Of a stretch of DNA of 64,000 nt, positions 34,983 through 45,300 are shown piece by piece (position 1 is the first letter of the stretch; every line of letters starts with the position of its first letter). A model generated the notes under the pieces. The model worked only from the letters and a program-made list of their open reading frames with translations. It had not been told where the DNA came from and made no database searches. The translations under genes and the position numbers were made by a program. Source of the stretch: CBDAKK01 sp965196605 (GTDB lineage Bacteria > Spirochaetota > Spirochaetia > WTKD01 > G963693115); assembly GCA_965196605.1 (NCBI GenBank), contig CBDAKK010000003.1, positions 124,001 through 188,000 of the forward strand, read 5' to 3'.

Positions 34983-37184
34983 CTAATGCCAGTTAAACTT
35001 TTGTAGGTGACTTTGTATGTGCAAGGCCATGTCTTGAGTTTCTGCTACGGCGTAGGCGCATTGTGGCAGCTGTGAGAGCAGCGTGTTTCCATAGCCCTTG
35101 CTTATCATTCGCTTGTCGGTAATCAGCACCGTGCCTCCATCGCTTGAGCCGCGCATAAGGCGTCCAAAGCCCTGTCTCAATTTTATTTCGGCAAGTGGCA
35201 GAGCGAGCTGTGCAAACCAGTTTTTCCCTTCACGCTCCACATAGCGCTTTTCTTCTTTAAAGAGCAAGTCTTCTGGTGAGGCAAAGGGAATGCGCGTTAT
35301 GACGAGCAGGCGCAACAAATCATCGGGGGCGTCAAAGCCTTCCCAAAAGGTGGCAGTTGCAACCAGTACTGCGTTTTGTGTTTCGCGAAAAGTGCTAAAG
35401 AGTGCTGCGGCGCTTACTACGCCGTCTTGTGCGCAGAGCTGCCACGGCGAGGCATGCTCTTCTGCGTGGCTCCGCAAGGCCTGTGAGAGTTCGGCTACCA
35501 TGGCCTTGCTTGTGCATAAAACAAGCGCGCGCCCACGCGAGGTGTCAAAGAGCGGCGGCAGCGCATGGGCAAGGTACTGCGTGTAGGCGCGATCGTTTGG
35601 CTCGGGCGCGTCCTTGGGGACGAGCAGCTGCACGCGGCTTGCGTAATCAAAGGGTGAGGCTACAAGCATGGTTTTGCCCTCACGCGGAAAGCCAACCTGC
35701 CGCGCCCAAAAATGAAATTGCTTTTGCGCAGTAAGCGTAGCGCTCAATGCCACCACGGCGTGCGCATCTTCAAAAAGCGTGCGTGATAAGAAGCCGCGCA
35801 CGGAAAGCGGAATACTGGAATAGCTGCATTCTTTTTTGGTTTGTGAGTATGAAACAAATTTTACAATGTTTTCCACATTTTCCGCAGCGCTAAAAGCGTT
35901 ACAGAGCTGCGCACGTTCAGAGCACCATGCAGCGCTTTTCCCAAGGTGCATGCTAAGCGCGCCCTTCTCATTGCAGAGTTCTGCTAGTTCTTGCAACGTA
36001 AGTGCTATGCGTTCTAGGTCTTTTGAAAGCGCAAAAAACAAGTCGAGCAAGGCGTCGTTGGCGCAGTCTTCATAGCGTATGCTCCCCGCTTGCAAGCCTT
36101 GGTTGCGCGTCGCTTCATGCGCGCTTAAGGCTTCTTCTGCGCTACTCACATGCGCCGAAAAAACAGGCTGCATTACTTCGTCTATGCGCGTAAGATTTAC
36201 CATGACTTCTTGCATGCTTTTTTGGCAGCCTTCTAGTTTTGTTTCAAATGCAGGAGAAAAGGCCTTGCCTGCGGCGCGCTCTGCCAGCACGCTACCGCCT
36301 CGCCCAAAAAGTACATCGTACATATTTTGCATGGTGCTTTTAGAAAACGAGAGTGCCATGCTGTCTCTCAAAATAGTTTTGATGCGGTGCGCCTCGTCGA
36401 GCACAAAAATTGCAGCGCTGGGCAACAGCCCTTCCCCCTTCGGCGTTTCATCATCTCCCATGCGCCCTCCCTCGGACGAGGCGGCTTCTTGGGTCTGGAG
36501 CATGTGCAGCAAATGATAGGAGAGTACGTTGTAGTTTGTTACAATTATGCCCGCTTGAAACACGCGCCTACGAGCAGACTGAAAGAAACAGCCGCGAAAG
36601 CCCTTAACCGCACAAGAAACGCCACCACAGGCAAATTCGTGCGTGCACATGTGTTGCCACAAGGACTGCGGCATGTAAACGCGCTCTTGTGTTTCACCAG
36701 CCATTTCATCGGCAAAACACTCACGGTCACCGCTTTGTGTCACAGACGCCCACTTGAGGACGTGCTCTCGAAGTCTCTGCAAATCATCGCTTTCATCAAA
36801 GAGCAAGGACTCTTGTCCCTGCAAAAACGCCCGCAGTCTACTGCTACACAAGTAGTTGCTTTTACCCTTGAGCACGGTGACGGGCAGGTCTAGTCCCAGT
36901 ACCTTTTGCAAATACGGAATGTCGTTATCGGCAAGTTGATGCTGCAGGGCTATGCTTGCAGTAACCACCACCACCTGCTGCCCCTGCGCTGCCTGCAACA
37001 AGGCGGGCACCAAGTACGCAAAAGACTTGCCCGTGCCCGTGCCTGCTTCAGCTGCAAAGACTTCACCCTTCTGCATGGCGTGGTCTATTGCGTGGCTCAG
37101 CTGCTGTTGCCCCTCGCGCACTTCAAACTGTGCATTGTGACGCGGCAGCACGCGGGTAAAAATTTCTTCAAGGCTGTGTTGCAT
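34983..37184 (-). CDS. dinG: DinG/XPD-type ATP-dependent DNA helicase
   Basis: 733 residues from the ATG at 37184. Walker A AGTGTGKS, helicase box DEAH (LDEAHRI), and C-terminal motifs IPFASPEDLLF and KLRQGFGRLMR are seen. Cysteines around NYLC and CTHEFACGGVSC...GC fit the 4Fe-4S cluster insertion of XPD-family helicases. There is no N-terminal exonuclease domain, so it is closer to YoaA/DinG of Gram-negatives. A TATTAT (37191-37196) ends six bases before this ATG with no ribosome-binding site, suggesting a leaderless message. A GTG nine codons upstream would lie before the -10. Confidence 0.85.
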   Translation of the reverse strand: MQHSLEEIFTRVLPRHNAQFEVREGQQQLSHAIDHAMQKGEVFAAEAGTGTGKSFAYLVPALLQAAQGQQVVVVTASIALQHQLADNDIPYLQKVLGLDLPVTVLKGKSNYLCSSRLRAFLQGQESLLFDESDDLQRLREHVLKWASVTQSGDRECFADEMAGETQERVYMPQSLWQHMCTHEFACGGVSCAVKGFRGCFFQSARRRVFQAGIIVTNYNVLSYHLLHMLQTQEAASSEGGRMGDDETPKGEGLLPSAAIFVLDEAHRIKTILRDSMALSFSKSTMQNMYDVLFGRGGSVLAERAAGKAFSPAFETKLEGCQKSMQEVMVNLTRIDEVMQPVFSAHVSSAEEALSAHEATRNQGLQAGSIRYEDCANDALLDLFFALSKDLERIALTLQELAELCNEKGALSMHLGKSAAWCSERAQLCNAFSAAENVENIVKFVSYSQTKKECSYSSIPLSVRGFLSRTLFEDAHAVVALSATLTAQKQFHFWARQVGFPREGKTMLVASPFDYASRVQLLVPKDAPEPNDRAYTQYLAHALPPLFDTSRGRALVLCTSKAMVAELSQALRSHAEEHASPWQLCAQDGVVSAAALFSTFRETQNAVLVATATFWEGFDAPDDLLRLLVITRIPFASPEDLLFKEEKRYVEREGKNWFAQLALPLAEIKLRQGFGRLMRGSSDGGTVLITDKRMISKGYGNTLLSQLPQCAYAVAETQDMALHIQSHLQKFNWH

Positions 37185-37418
37185 GTATTCATAATATGCT
37201 ATATCGCTCACTGCAAACTTGACAGCCTTGAAAAAAGTCTGCTTATTTAGGTATTCATACCGTGAGGCGCATGCTCCATATGTCTTTATGTATGATTATC
37301 ATGAAGCTGCGCGAAAGACGAGCGCGTGCATCCACAAAAAACAAATACGAAAAACGTTCTGTAAAAGCACAAGAGGCGTAATTCACTACACATGCCGCTG
37401 CAAAAATTCAAGGCTTAC

Positions 37419-38462
37419 TTATTTCAGTGTCACCGCCATGATGCTAAATGCATTGCGGCTTTTGCCTGCAAACAATTCCCCAAGCGCTGCGTTTAGTACA
37501 TAAAAGCTGTTTTTGCCAGCGCGGCTCACGGTTGTAGGAAAATTCAAGGCTGCATCCAAGCGCACATCAAGTACAATGCTTTTGTTTAATTGCATAGTTG
37601 CCATGCCGTTTTCAAAGTCCACCGCCCCTATGGTTTCTGCATTCACAACACGCCTCATGTCAGGGCTTAACTCTGCAAGGCTTATACCATCGTTCTCGGC
37701 ATTGTGCACAATCAGCGCATACTTCTTTTTATAGAGCACAAGCCCATCAGCACCTTTCATGTTTACGCCCTGTGGCAAGGTTATTTCACTTATGGTTTTT
37801 TCTGCCACGTTTATGTTAAACAGCTGCCCCGTGTTGTACTTGAGTGCAATCAAGGTTTCTCCTGCGCCCTTTCCGTGTACTGCAATGCCATTAAGGTTAA
37901 AGCCTTCGCCGCTCCACAATGCCTTGTTTTCTACAAAAACCTCCGCCTTTGAAAGGTCAGATGAGAGTTTGTAAATAACCGGGCTGAAGCTGTCGCTTAC
38001 ATAGGCGCTGCCATCTTCTGCAAGATCAATCTCGTTTGCAAAGTGTTTGCCTTCATATAACTCATGTAAGGGAAAAAACGCTACACGTTTCTTTGAATCT
38101 ATGTCGTACACGGCAACAGCAGTAAATGCAAGTTCCTGTCCTTTCCTCGTTTTAATTCCAACGCCCGGGTCCACAATTGCTATAAAAAGCCTGCGCCGCT
38201 TCGCATCTACAGTAATGCCGCTGGTAGAAATAAAATCTTCAGATTGTATAAACGGACTATAGACATTGTTTTGTGAAACCGTACCAACAGTGCCGTACTT
38301 CATAGAAGAAACAAAAACGCGCTGGGTTTTCTCGTCATAGGCAATGCCTTCGGGAAATACATCCAAAGCTTCAAATAGTCGAGCGCGCGGTGTGGTGTGT
38401 TGCGTTGAAGCACACGTTATTAACACCATGAACAAGACCGATAAAAAAATACTATTCCTCAT
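37419..38462 (-). CDS. Beta-propeller lipoprotein (SMP-30/gluconolactonase-like)
   Basis: 347 residues from the ATG at 38462, which has GGAGG eight bases upstream. Signal sequence MRNSIFLSVLFMVLITC ends in a likely lipidated Cys. The rest is a run of beta strands with propeller-type phrases (FPEGIAYDEKTQRVFVSS, SGITVDAKRRRLFIA, NEIDLAEDGSAYVSDS, NGIAVHGKG) typical of SMP-30/YncE-like folds. Catalytic metal residues cannot be assigned with confidence, so it may bind rather than cleave. It is transcribed away from a marR gene across a palindrome, so MarR probably controls it. Confidence 0.7.
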   Translation of the reverse strand: MRNSIFLSVLFMVLITCASTQHTTPRARLFEALDVFPEGIAYDEKTQRVFVSSMKYGTVGTVSQNNVYSPFIQSEDFISTSGITVDAKRRRLFIAIVDPGVGIKTRKGQELAFTAVAVYDIDSKKRVAFFPLHELYEGKHFANEIDLAEDGSAYVSDSFSPVIYKLSSDLSKAEVFVENKALWSGEGFNLNGIAVHGKGAGETLIALKYNTGQLFNINVAEKTISEITLPQGVNMKGADGLVLYKKKYALIVHNAENDGISLAELSPDMRRVVNAETIGAVDFENGMATMQLNKSIVLDVRLDAALNFPTTVSRAGKNSFYVLNAALGELFAGKSRNAFSIMAVTLK

Positions 38463-38479
38463 AATAGGAACCTCCATCA

Positions 38480-38495
38480 ATTTAGTTAACTAAAT
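38480..38495. promoter_or_regulatory. Perfect 16-base palindrome between divergent genes (MarR operator candidate)
   Basis: ATTTAGTTAACTAAAT, centred in the 82-base gap between the propeller lipoprotein and marR. MarR dimers typically bind 16-20 base palindromes of this AT-rich type in such divergent gaps. It sits close to the lipoprotein start and could block its transcription and autoregulate marR. Confidence 0.7.
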
Positions 38496-38544
38496 AACTT
38501 TTTGTTTTTAGTCTAACAAAACTGCTACACTGGAGCAAGGGTTT

Positions 38545-39015
38545 ATGGAAGATATTTTTACATACTTTCGCAACAAAAGCACGGGTTGGCATCTTACCAA
38601 AACGGCGCGGCTTGTTACAAGGCTTTACAACGAAGGGCTTGCGGCTTATGATATTTCTGCTTCGCAATCTGGAATTTTGATAATATTGCACGAAGCAGCG
38701 GAAAGGAACGCTGAGCTTACTCAGCAAGACCTAAGCGAGATTTTATTTTTAAATAAGGTAAACACACACAACCTACTCAAGCGCCTTTTCCAAAAACACT
38801 TAATAATAAAGCGTCAGAGTTCTCTTGACCAGCGCTGTAAGTTTATAGAACTAAGCAATGAAGGACGCGCACTCATTGCATCCATACGAGCCGTAGACAA
38901 ACGCATATCACAAATACTAACTAAACAACTTAAAAACGCGTCAGCCCCTATACGGCTTACGCATTTTGATGACCTGCTTTTACAGCTTTTAAAAACGCCG
39001 CAAAGCTTACCTTAA
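38545..39015 (+). CDS. MarR-family transcriptional regulator
   Basis: 156 residues with the MarR winged helix: DISASQSGILIILHEAAERNAELTQQDLSEILFLNKVNTHNLLKRLFQKHLIIKRQSSLDQRCKFIELSNEGRALI. It includes the recognition helix and the D-Q-R wing loop. Family members are repressors released by small ligands. GGAGCAAGG upstream of the ATG can act as ribosome-binding site. It is divergent from the lipoprotein gene with a perfect palindrome between them. Confidence 0.88.
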   Translation: MEDIFTYFRNKSTGWHLTKTARLVTRLYNEGLAAYDISASQSGILIILHEAAERNAELTQQDLSEILFLNKVNTHNLLKRLFQKHLIIKRQSSLDQRCKFIELSNEGRALIASIRAVDKRISQILTKQLKNASAPIRLTHFDDLLLQLLKTPQSLP

Positions 39016-39324
39016 AGCTACAGCATAGAAAAATTTTTCCGCATTATCTTAAATAAATAACCATCATCTACAACCCAATACAAGTACAAAATCACATTGA
39101 TAAATCAGTTTCACAAAAAAACAATATATGTGTATATTGATTTAATAACGCTTATAAAATTCAGTTTTTGTAGAAATAATGACTTTTTTTCACAAAAACT
39201 ATTGTTAATCAAAAAATATATACTACATATAGTGTATATGCTATTTATTGCAATTGTTTTTATTGTAATTAGTGTTGCTGCCATATCATGGTTTACTCTA
39301 TTTTTTATAAAACGAGGTGTGCTT

Positions 39325-40047
39325 ATGAAAAATGATACCAATAATAATCAAAAATTCTGTGGAGTTCAAGAATGCTTAGATGCCTGTTGGGGGGAACATG
39401 AGAAGAAAAATACAGACTTTATAGCTAGTTCTGACAAAGGTGAAATTATAAACTATATAATCAAACAAGGTATAAAGAAAGAAAGTGACCTACTTGATTT
39501 AGTGCATTCAACTATCAAGGCATTTGATGTCCCCGAGACAACTCCTTCATTTTAAGATTTAATCACAAATCCTGCAGCAAATTATAGTAGAAACAAACTC
39601 AATGAGCCTCTAGAAAAAAATATTCAAACCTTCATGCCACTTGATGCCTTGATGGAGGAATATAAAAAAATTAGCAAATATGGAATGGAAGATGGAGATA
39701 AAGCCATAGCGCAAGTAAGTAATACCGATTGGTACTTACAAAATGCAGCGCGATCAAAGTTTCATCAAGACAAAAAGCTACCAGGCATAGAGCTAAAATT
39801 AGTGAATATTGATGGAAGAGAAGCCGTCTATAACAGTAAAACTTGTTTGCTGATAACGCAGGATGATATTATGGGAACGTATAATTACTTTAATGGTAGT
39901 GGAGTACCCTCATGGATAGACCGCCCTAATAAGGGAAATGATTTATTACATGGCATGTATGACGTGCTTCCGTATATTTTATGGGGCACTACCCCTAAAG
40001 ACGCACAAGATTCTACCATGCTAGAAAGATTATTAAAAATTTTATGA
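39325..40047 (+). pseudogene. Unknown gene interrupted by an in-frame TAA
   Basis: From the ATG at 39325 (GAGGTG six bases upstream) the frame runs 76 codons to a TAA at 39553-39555. It then continues in the same frame, without another stop, to 40047 (DLITNPAANYSRNKLNEP...). Together it would make about 240 residues. I do not recognise a family securely. The C-terminal part (EAVYNSKTCLLITQDDIMGTYNYFN ... YDVLPYILWG) resembles, from memory, domains found at the ends of polymorphic toxins, but this is weak. An upstream hydrophobic stretch (from 39238) is in frame and could add a membrane helix, but lacks a ribosome-binding site. AT-rich compared with its neighbours. Confidence 0.6.
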
Positions 40048-40064
40048 TTTCTTCAAACTGCAGC

Positions 40065-40715
40065 TTATTTCATAAGGTGTTGCGTGTAACCATGCGCGCA
40101 CAAAGCCTCATAGCTTTCTAAGACTTTTTGAGGAATTTCTTGTGCTATTTGGTAGCCGTATTGAGGGTACATCATTATTCTTTGTAAATCCCCCACCATT
40201 TCATGCACCAAGGGGGTAAGCTCAGCAGCCTTTAACTGCCGAATGTCTTTTTGTGGACTCGCAAGCGTAACGTGGACATGCGGCAAATTTTTTTTACACG
40301 TTGCATATGCCCTGCGTTCCATGTTGGGTTTTGTTACGAGAATGATTTTTTTTACATCAAGAGCGTGCTTGGCAAGCAGGGCTTGTGAAAAAATAATATT
40401 CTCACCTGTGTTGGTCGCTTGCTCTTCAAGCAGCAACGCGCTTGTAGGCACGCCTTGTGCGACGGCTCTTTCAGCAAAACTGCGCGCTTCACTAATGGGG
40501 TAGAGGCTTTTAGTCCAGTTGCCATGTTTGCCCGTAAAAAGCACAAGAGGCGCCATGCCCCGCAAATACAAGGGGGCACATTCATCAGCAACGCGCAAAT
40601 CATAACTACCTAGTCCAAGAATACAATCGGCGCTTTCACGCACTGCATGGTGCATGCGGTGATAGTCCCACAAAACAAGTGCGTGTTTTTGTAGCACCTC
40701 ATGAGGGAGCGGCAT
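40065..40715 (-). CDS. DUF218 (YdcF-like) protein
   Basis: 216 residues. Typical DUF218 pieces are LVLWDYHRM, ADCILGLGSYDLRVADECAPLYLRG, PLVLFTGKHGNWT, SEARSFAERAVAQGVP, and LEEQATNTGENI with the conserved TNTGEN. Family members are SAM-binding or envelope-linked proteins (YdcF, SanA, ElyC); their reactions are largely unknown. It follows the SPOR-domain gene by 17 bases on the minus strand, so an envelope role is plausible. Confidence 0.82.
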   Translation of the reverse strand: MPLPHEVLQKHALVLWDYHRMHHAVRESADCILGLGSYDLRVADECAPLYLRGMAPLVLFTGKHGNWTKSLYPISEARSFAERAVAQGVPTSALLLEEQATNTGENIIFSQALLAKHALDVKKIILVTKPNMERRAYATCKKNLPHVHVTLASPQKDIRQLKAAELTPLVHEMVGDLQRIMMYPQYGYQIAQEIPQKVLESYEALCAHGYTQHLMK

Positions 40716-40732
40716 ATAAATTGTATGGCAAG

Positions 40733-42025
40733 CTAATGCTTTTTGAGAACAAAGGCGTCAGAAAAACCCTTGCGGTTAAGGCTCAGTAATTGAACACCGA
40801 TGTCGTCTTTTTTGAAAGGCCCTGCAACCAACTTGTAATATTGAGATGCGGGAATTTTATAGACAAAGAGATTATCTAAAGCAGTGGTGCGCTTTGAAGA
40901 GCTTGCAGCATTGGTTGCATCGTCTTGTTTTTTATAGCTCGCAAGTTGTATAAACGCGCCGCGCGCCAAGGTATTTTTTACGTTCACCTCTTGTTGTGGC
41001 ACCTCGGCTGCTACAGTTTCAGGCTCAACAGAAATAGGCTCTTCTAGTACGGGTTCTTCTCTCTCTTCTTTCGGAGGGTGTTTGTCTTCCACTGCGGCTA
41101 TTGACCACTCGGTACGCACTTCTGTCTCTTCTACGCTAGGTTTTTCTTCTTTGGGCACTTCTTCAGTCGGGAGTACTTCGGGCTCGCTTTCTTCAGATCT
41201 TGTTAAAAACGTAGGGTCAGTAAAAGGCGCATCTTCGGGACTCTGCTCTTCGTACACCGCCTTAGGTGGTGTACGCTGCGGGGGTATGCCTTCCTCTGGC
41301 TGCGCTTCTTCATACACAAGCTTGGGTGGCGTTTGCTGTGGCGGTATGCCTTCTTCTGGTTTCTGTTCGACCCGGTACTCAGGGCGTACAAGCTCACGGC
41401 GCGCATAAGCCTCTTTGGGAATGGGAATGGCACTGGGTAATGACTCCACAGGTGGCACATCTGCTTCATAATTCGACCTTGAGCGCACCTCTGTAGAGTC
41501 AGGTGCTACTTCTCGGTAGGCAACGCGACGAGGGCGTGGTTGTGGAGGAGGTGGCGGTGGTGGCGGTGCTTGCACCTTGAGGTTTTGTATAGGACTGGGA
41601 GAGACTTCGGGTATTTTTTCCTGACGCACAGGCGCTATAGGTGGTTGAGGCTGAGGCTTTGTTGGGTTGGGAGTTATGCTTGGGTTGGGAGTGCGAATGC
41701 GCGAAACTTGCGGGGGGGCGGCAACCTGTATTGGTTGTTGAATTTGTACTGGGCTTTGTCGCTGAGGTGCAGGAGCAACTTCCGGCGTGGAAATGCGCGG
41801 CGTCTGAGTAGGAGTTTGTACTCTTGTTCTATAATTTTGCGCATTTTGCACGCGTAAGGGCTGACGCACTCGCAATGTTTGCCTCTGATTGTCCCCTGCA
41901 AAACGAGTAGTGCTTTGCGCAAATGTGTATACAACAAGCATGCTAGCAATAAGTAACGACAGCAGTATTCTAAAAAAAGAAGCAAAGCTCATACAAGGCT
42001 TATCGTCACATGTAAGGTGCTTCAT
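40733..42025 (-). CDS. Proline-rich SPOR-domain protein
   Basis: 430 residues: an N-terminal membrane or signal helix (about 14-36, FFRILLSLLIASMLVVYTFAQ), then a long Pro/Gln/Glu-rich region with an eight-Pro run and two near-identical EEGIPPQxTPPKxVYEE repeats. A C-terminal SPOR domain follows (about 355-430, GAFIQLASYKKQDDA ... YKLVAGPFKKDD). SPOR domains bind denuded peptidoglycan, often at the division site, so the protein probably spans the periplasm. The start could also be the ATG at 41992; neither has a good ribosome-binding site. Confidence 0.82.
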   Translation of the reverse strand: MKHLTCDDKPCMSFASFFRILLSLLIASMLVVYTFAQSTTRFAGDNQRQTLRVRQPLRVQNAQNYRTRVQTPTQTPRISTPEVAPAPQRQSPVQIQQPIQVAAPPQVSRIRTPNPSITPNPTKPQPQPPIAPVRQEKIPEVSPSPIQNLKVQAPPPPPPPPQPRPRRVAYREVAPDSTEVRSRSNYEADVPPVESLPSAIPIPKEAYARRELVRPEYRVEQKPEEGIPPQQTPPKLVYEEAQPEEGIPPQRTPPKAVYEEQSPEDAPFTDPTFLTRSEESEPEVLPTEEVPKEEKPSVEETEVRTEWSIAAVEDKHPPKEEREEPVLEEPISVEPETVAAEVPQQEVNVKNTLARGAFIQLASYKKQDDATNAASSSKRTTALDNLFVYKIPASQYYKLVAGPFKKDDIGVQLLSLNRKGFSDAFVLKKH

Positions 42026-42333
42026 AAGTAATTTTTAGCAATTGAGCATAATTCTCAAGCCATGTCACGTAGAGTTGTGCATAATTCCAATGATACCGTA
42101 GCATTGCATTATGCTCACACATGTATAATTGGCAATGCTAAATAAGCTCTGTAGACATTGCTCTTTTACTATTACCTATTTCGTGTCTTTTTAATTGCAT
42201 AATAATTACTTTTATGTAATAATAAAAGGAGTATTTTTCATAAAATTTAATACGTGAAGGATAGTCTCGTAAGCTTTCATTCACACTAATCCTCTTTATG
42301 AAAAATACAAGAGACATATATAAGGAGTAAGAT
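42026..42333. other. Intergenic region upstream of the giant lipoprotein gene
   Basis: AT-rich. It contains hairpin repeat copy A (42133-42174). A ribosome-binding site AAGGAG is present seven bases before the ATG at 42334. A minus-strand frame (42138-42419) overlaps the start of the lipoprotein gene and is taken as spurious. Confidence 0.55.
42133..42174. repeat. Hairpin repeat, copy A (left flank of the giant lipoprotein locus)
   Basis: Matches copy B (48049-48090) at 37 of 42 positions in the same orientation, starting CAATGCTAAATAAGCTCTGT. The ends are inverted repeats of each other with G-U tolerance. Together A and B bracket 42.2-48.0 kb. Confidence 0.78.
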
Positions 42334-45300
42334 ATGAAGTACAGTCTAAAATTTGGCTGCCTCTTGGGCATGCTAAGCACCTTGGTGCTAGCAATAACAA
42401 CGTGTAAGGATGCACGCAATGCGTTTGAGTATCAACAGAAGCGCATTGTCAAGGCAAGCCTCGGTCCCGGAGGTAGAAGCAAGCGTAGTGTGTCGGACAA
42501 TACCAATCCAACATCAGCCTATTATCAAAGCAAGTTTAAAATGACATTGAACCCGAAAAACTCTTCAAAACGATGCCTCACCTATGATCCAGAGAATCTC
42601 CAGAGAGGGGCATATTTTACAGATTGTGTAGACGGCGATACAAGGCAAATATGGTATCAAGACTACAACGCGAACGTGTTTTCCTTGTATAAGGGGAAGA
42701 AATATTGTACGGCTGTTACCGTACACGAGCTGCATGAAATACCATCGAGTATGCAATTACCACCAGTACCGGCTCTCGGCGTAACGGATACGCAATGTGA
42801 AGACAATTCTCCAAACTATAAAAAAATGTGGCGTGTAAGCAAATTGAATAAGGTAGAACTGGGCAAGCTCAATCTTAGCGATGACAGTGAAAACTTATAT
42901 AAATTAGAATTCTATATTCCGGGTAAAGAGTATGGGCTTGTGTATACAAATTGGCATAAAGATCATGGAACACAAGATGACGTGGTACATACTAGAACAC
43001 CATACATAACGTATGGAATTACCATGGATGCCATAAGTTTTCCACCGTCATTGAGGTGGAATGCAATATTTAACTCGAAGTTTGAACCGTTGAGATTGGA
43101 GTTTTTAAAAAAAGCGAAGGACGCGGGGCTTTCTGCAGATGAGTATTACGCAACGTTTGTGAAGCCTGAGAAGGGTTTGTCAAATACGAAGAAGGCCTTG
43201 CCATTTTTTATCAACAAGAAGACGGGACAACATTTGTATATAGGGAAGGATATACCTTTAAGCGATTTAGTTGGATATCGCTTTGTAGCAGAGCAGGTAG
43301 ACTGGAATTCCGACGATACCCAAGTGAGTGGAATTTATCATGATGTAATAGATACAAACACGAAATTGGATGATTTGGCGTTTGGAAAAGATGGATCAAA
43401 GGAGTATGTAGTTTGTGTGTACGACAGGAATGGAAAAACACTAGGGGGAGGCTGTACGGGTATCGGTGCATCGTATCTTCCCTTGAATAAAAAGCCAAAA
43501 GACTATGCCTATGGAGGTGCGGCTCCTACTCATGCGTATATACGAGAAGCGAGTGTGGCACCATCATATTATGAGTCAAAGACAGCGGGGTATGTAGATG
43601 CAAATAAATTTTGGTTGGCTAATAATGTGTTGCTCACTGGGGATGCAAATGAGCATGGGTGGAGTGTGTCTACCTCGTATGTGCAGCGCGGCAAAGTACG
43701 CAGTGTACAGCTTACCTTGCCATTTTTCACGACTGATGAAATTAAAAAAGGTACGAATTATAAAATATCATTTTCAGCAGAAGGCCCACACACAGGATTA
43801 CGGAGTACTTCGGTTGCTACACATGAAGGCGCGGCTCTGTTTGGATATCTTGAACTGCGACGAGGGACTGACGTTAATGGACAGCCACAGGCAGAGGTGA
43901 GTTTTTATATACGAAAAAAACAGACATATGAGCCTGTGAATAGCATTACAATACCGGTTCTCTCGAAAACACAACAGCTGACTGAGATGCCGGTGTTTAC
44001 GTTGATGGTGGATATAGATGCCAAGAAGGCAATAGTAGCGTTGGGTATCAATAATTGGAATGAATATGGACAGACAAACTTCAATAAAGATGCAATAAAA
44101 TTACTGGATTTAACGAAATATGAAATACACTTAGATGGATTAAGTTCGTCATTCCGTATGAGTAGTAGCAAATCCAATACAAAGCTGAATATGAAGTTTT
44201 ATACACCGCGAGTGTTCGCTGGGCTAAACATGAGTTTGAAAGATGCGTCTATGAATCGAAGTACCCAATCAAGACAGAAGAGATCTTACAGCGCTATGTG
44301 TAAGGAGGCGGTTGACTTTGGACCTCCATACGATCAGGCTCCGGGCCCAATTGTGTTTCTTTTTAAAGCGGCGGAAAGTTTTCTAGGTGTTTTCAGTGGC
44401 TCATGCATAGCATATGCGGTCGAGGTAAATAATGAAGAAAAAAGAAAAGAAATGATTGAAATGATTAAAAAAGTGAATGAAAACCTTCGAAAAAACATAA
44501 CGGACGTCCAATCTAAGTATCTGTTGTCAAAGGATAAAGTGGCATTTTTTCATACAGAGCAAGTAGAACCTGATAATTTTAAAGTTATATGTGAGTTAAA
44601 TGGCACTAAGGATGTCTGTGGAGGACGACTAGGGAGCGCAGCATACAACAATTACACAATTACATTTTTGAAGGATGAAAGTCCTGGGCTCATCCGGGGG
44701 CTTCAGCTTACCTGTTTTAAAATGTATTACGTTGAGCATAACCAGCCGTATGACCATTTATGTGTTATAAATCAGCAAAATATAGAAAATATGCAGGTTC
44801 GTGTAGAAAGATTTGTTAGTCAAGACAAGGACGGTCTAAAGCAGGTAGACAGACTAAAAAGCATTGTAAAGGGAAACACAATACGATTCTTGGTACCTAG
44901 AAACTACCCCCAGTACGCGAAGGATGTAGTGTTGTATCTAAACTTTAAGGCAGGCAATAACGAACCTAGCACGCGTGACAAAAAAGAGAATGCGTTCACA
45001 GCAGTAAGACTTTCTTCCATACTCATTCCTAACGAAGAGGCATCTCTGTACGAAATGCTATGGAATAAAAAGAAATTCACTGAAGTTCAGAAAAAGTTGC
45101 GTGAAAATGCACATCATTCGGGCAAAGCTTCTGATCAAGCAGCAATTTTCAATATACGTAAACTAGGAACGGAGGATTGGATAAAGCTATGTGACTTAGA
45201 AAACAATACGGTCTTGTGTGAACGGTCGTTCATAGCAGAAGGAAATTACAATAATAGCATAATTACATTTTACTCGAATTTTTCCTATAAAAGGATGAAA

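Noticed and set aside
42138..42419. Minus-strand frame over the start of the giant lipoprotein
   Set aside because: Overlaps the strong signal peptide and ribosome-binding site of the plus-strand gene and runs through the hairpin repeat.
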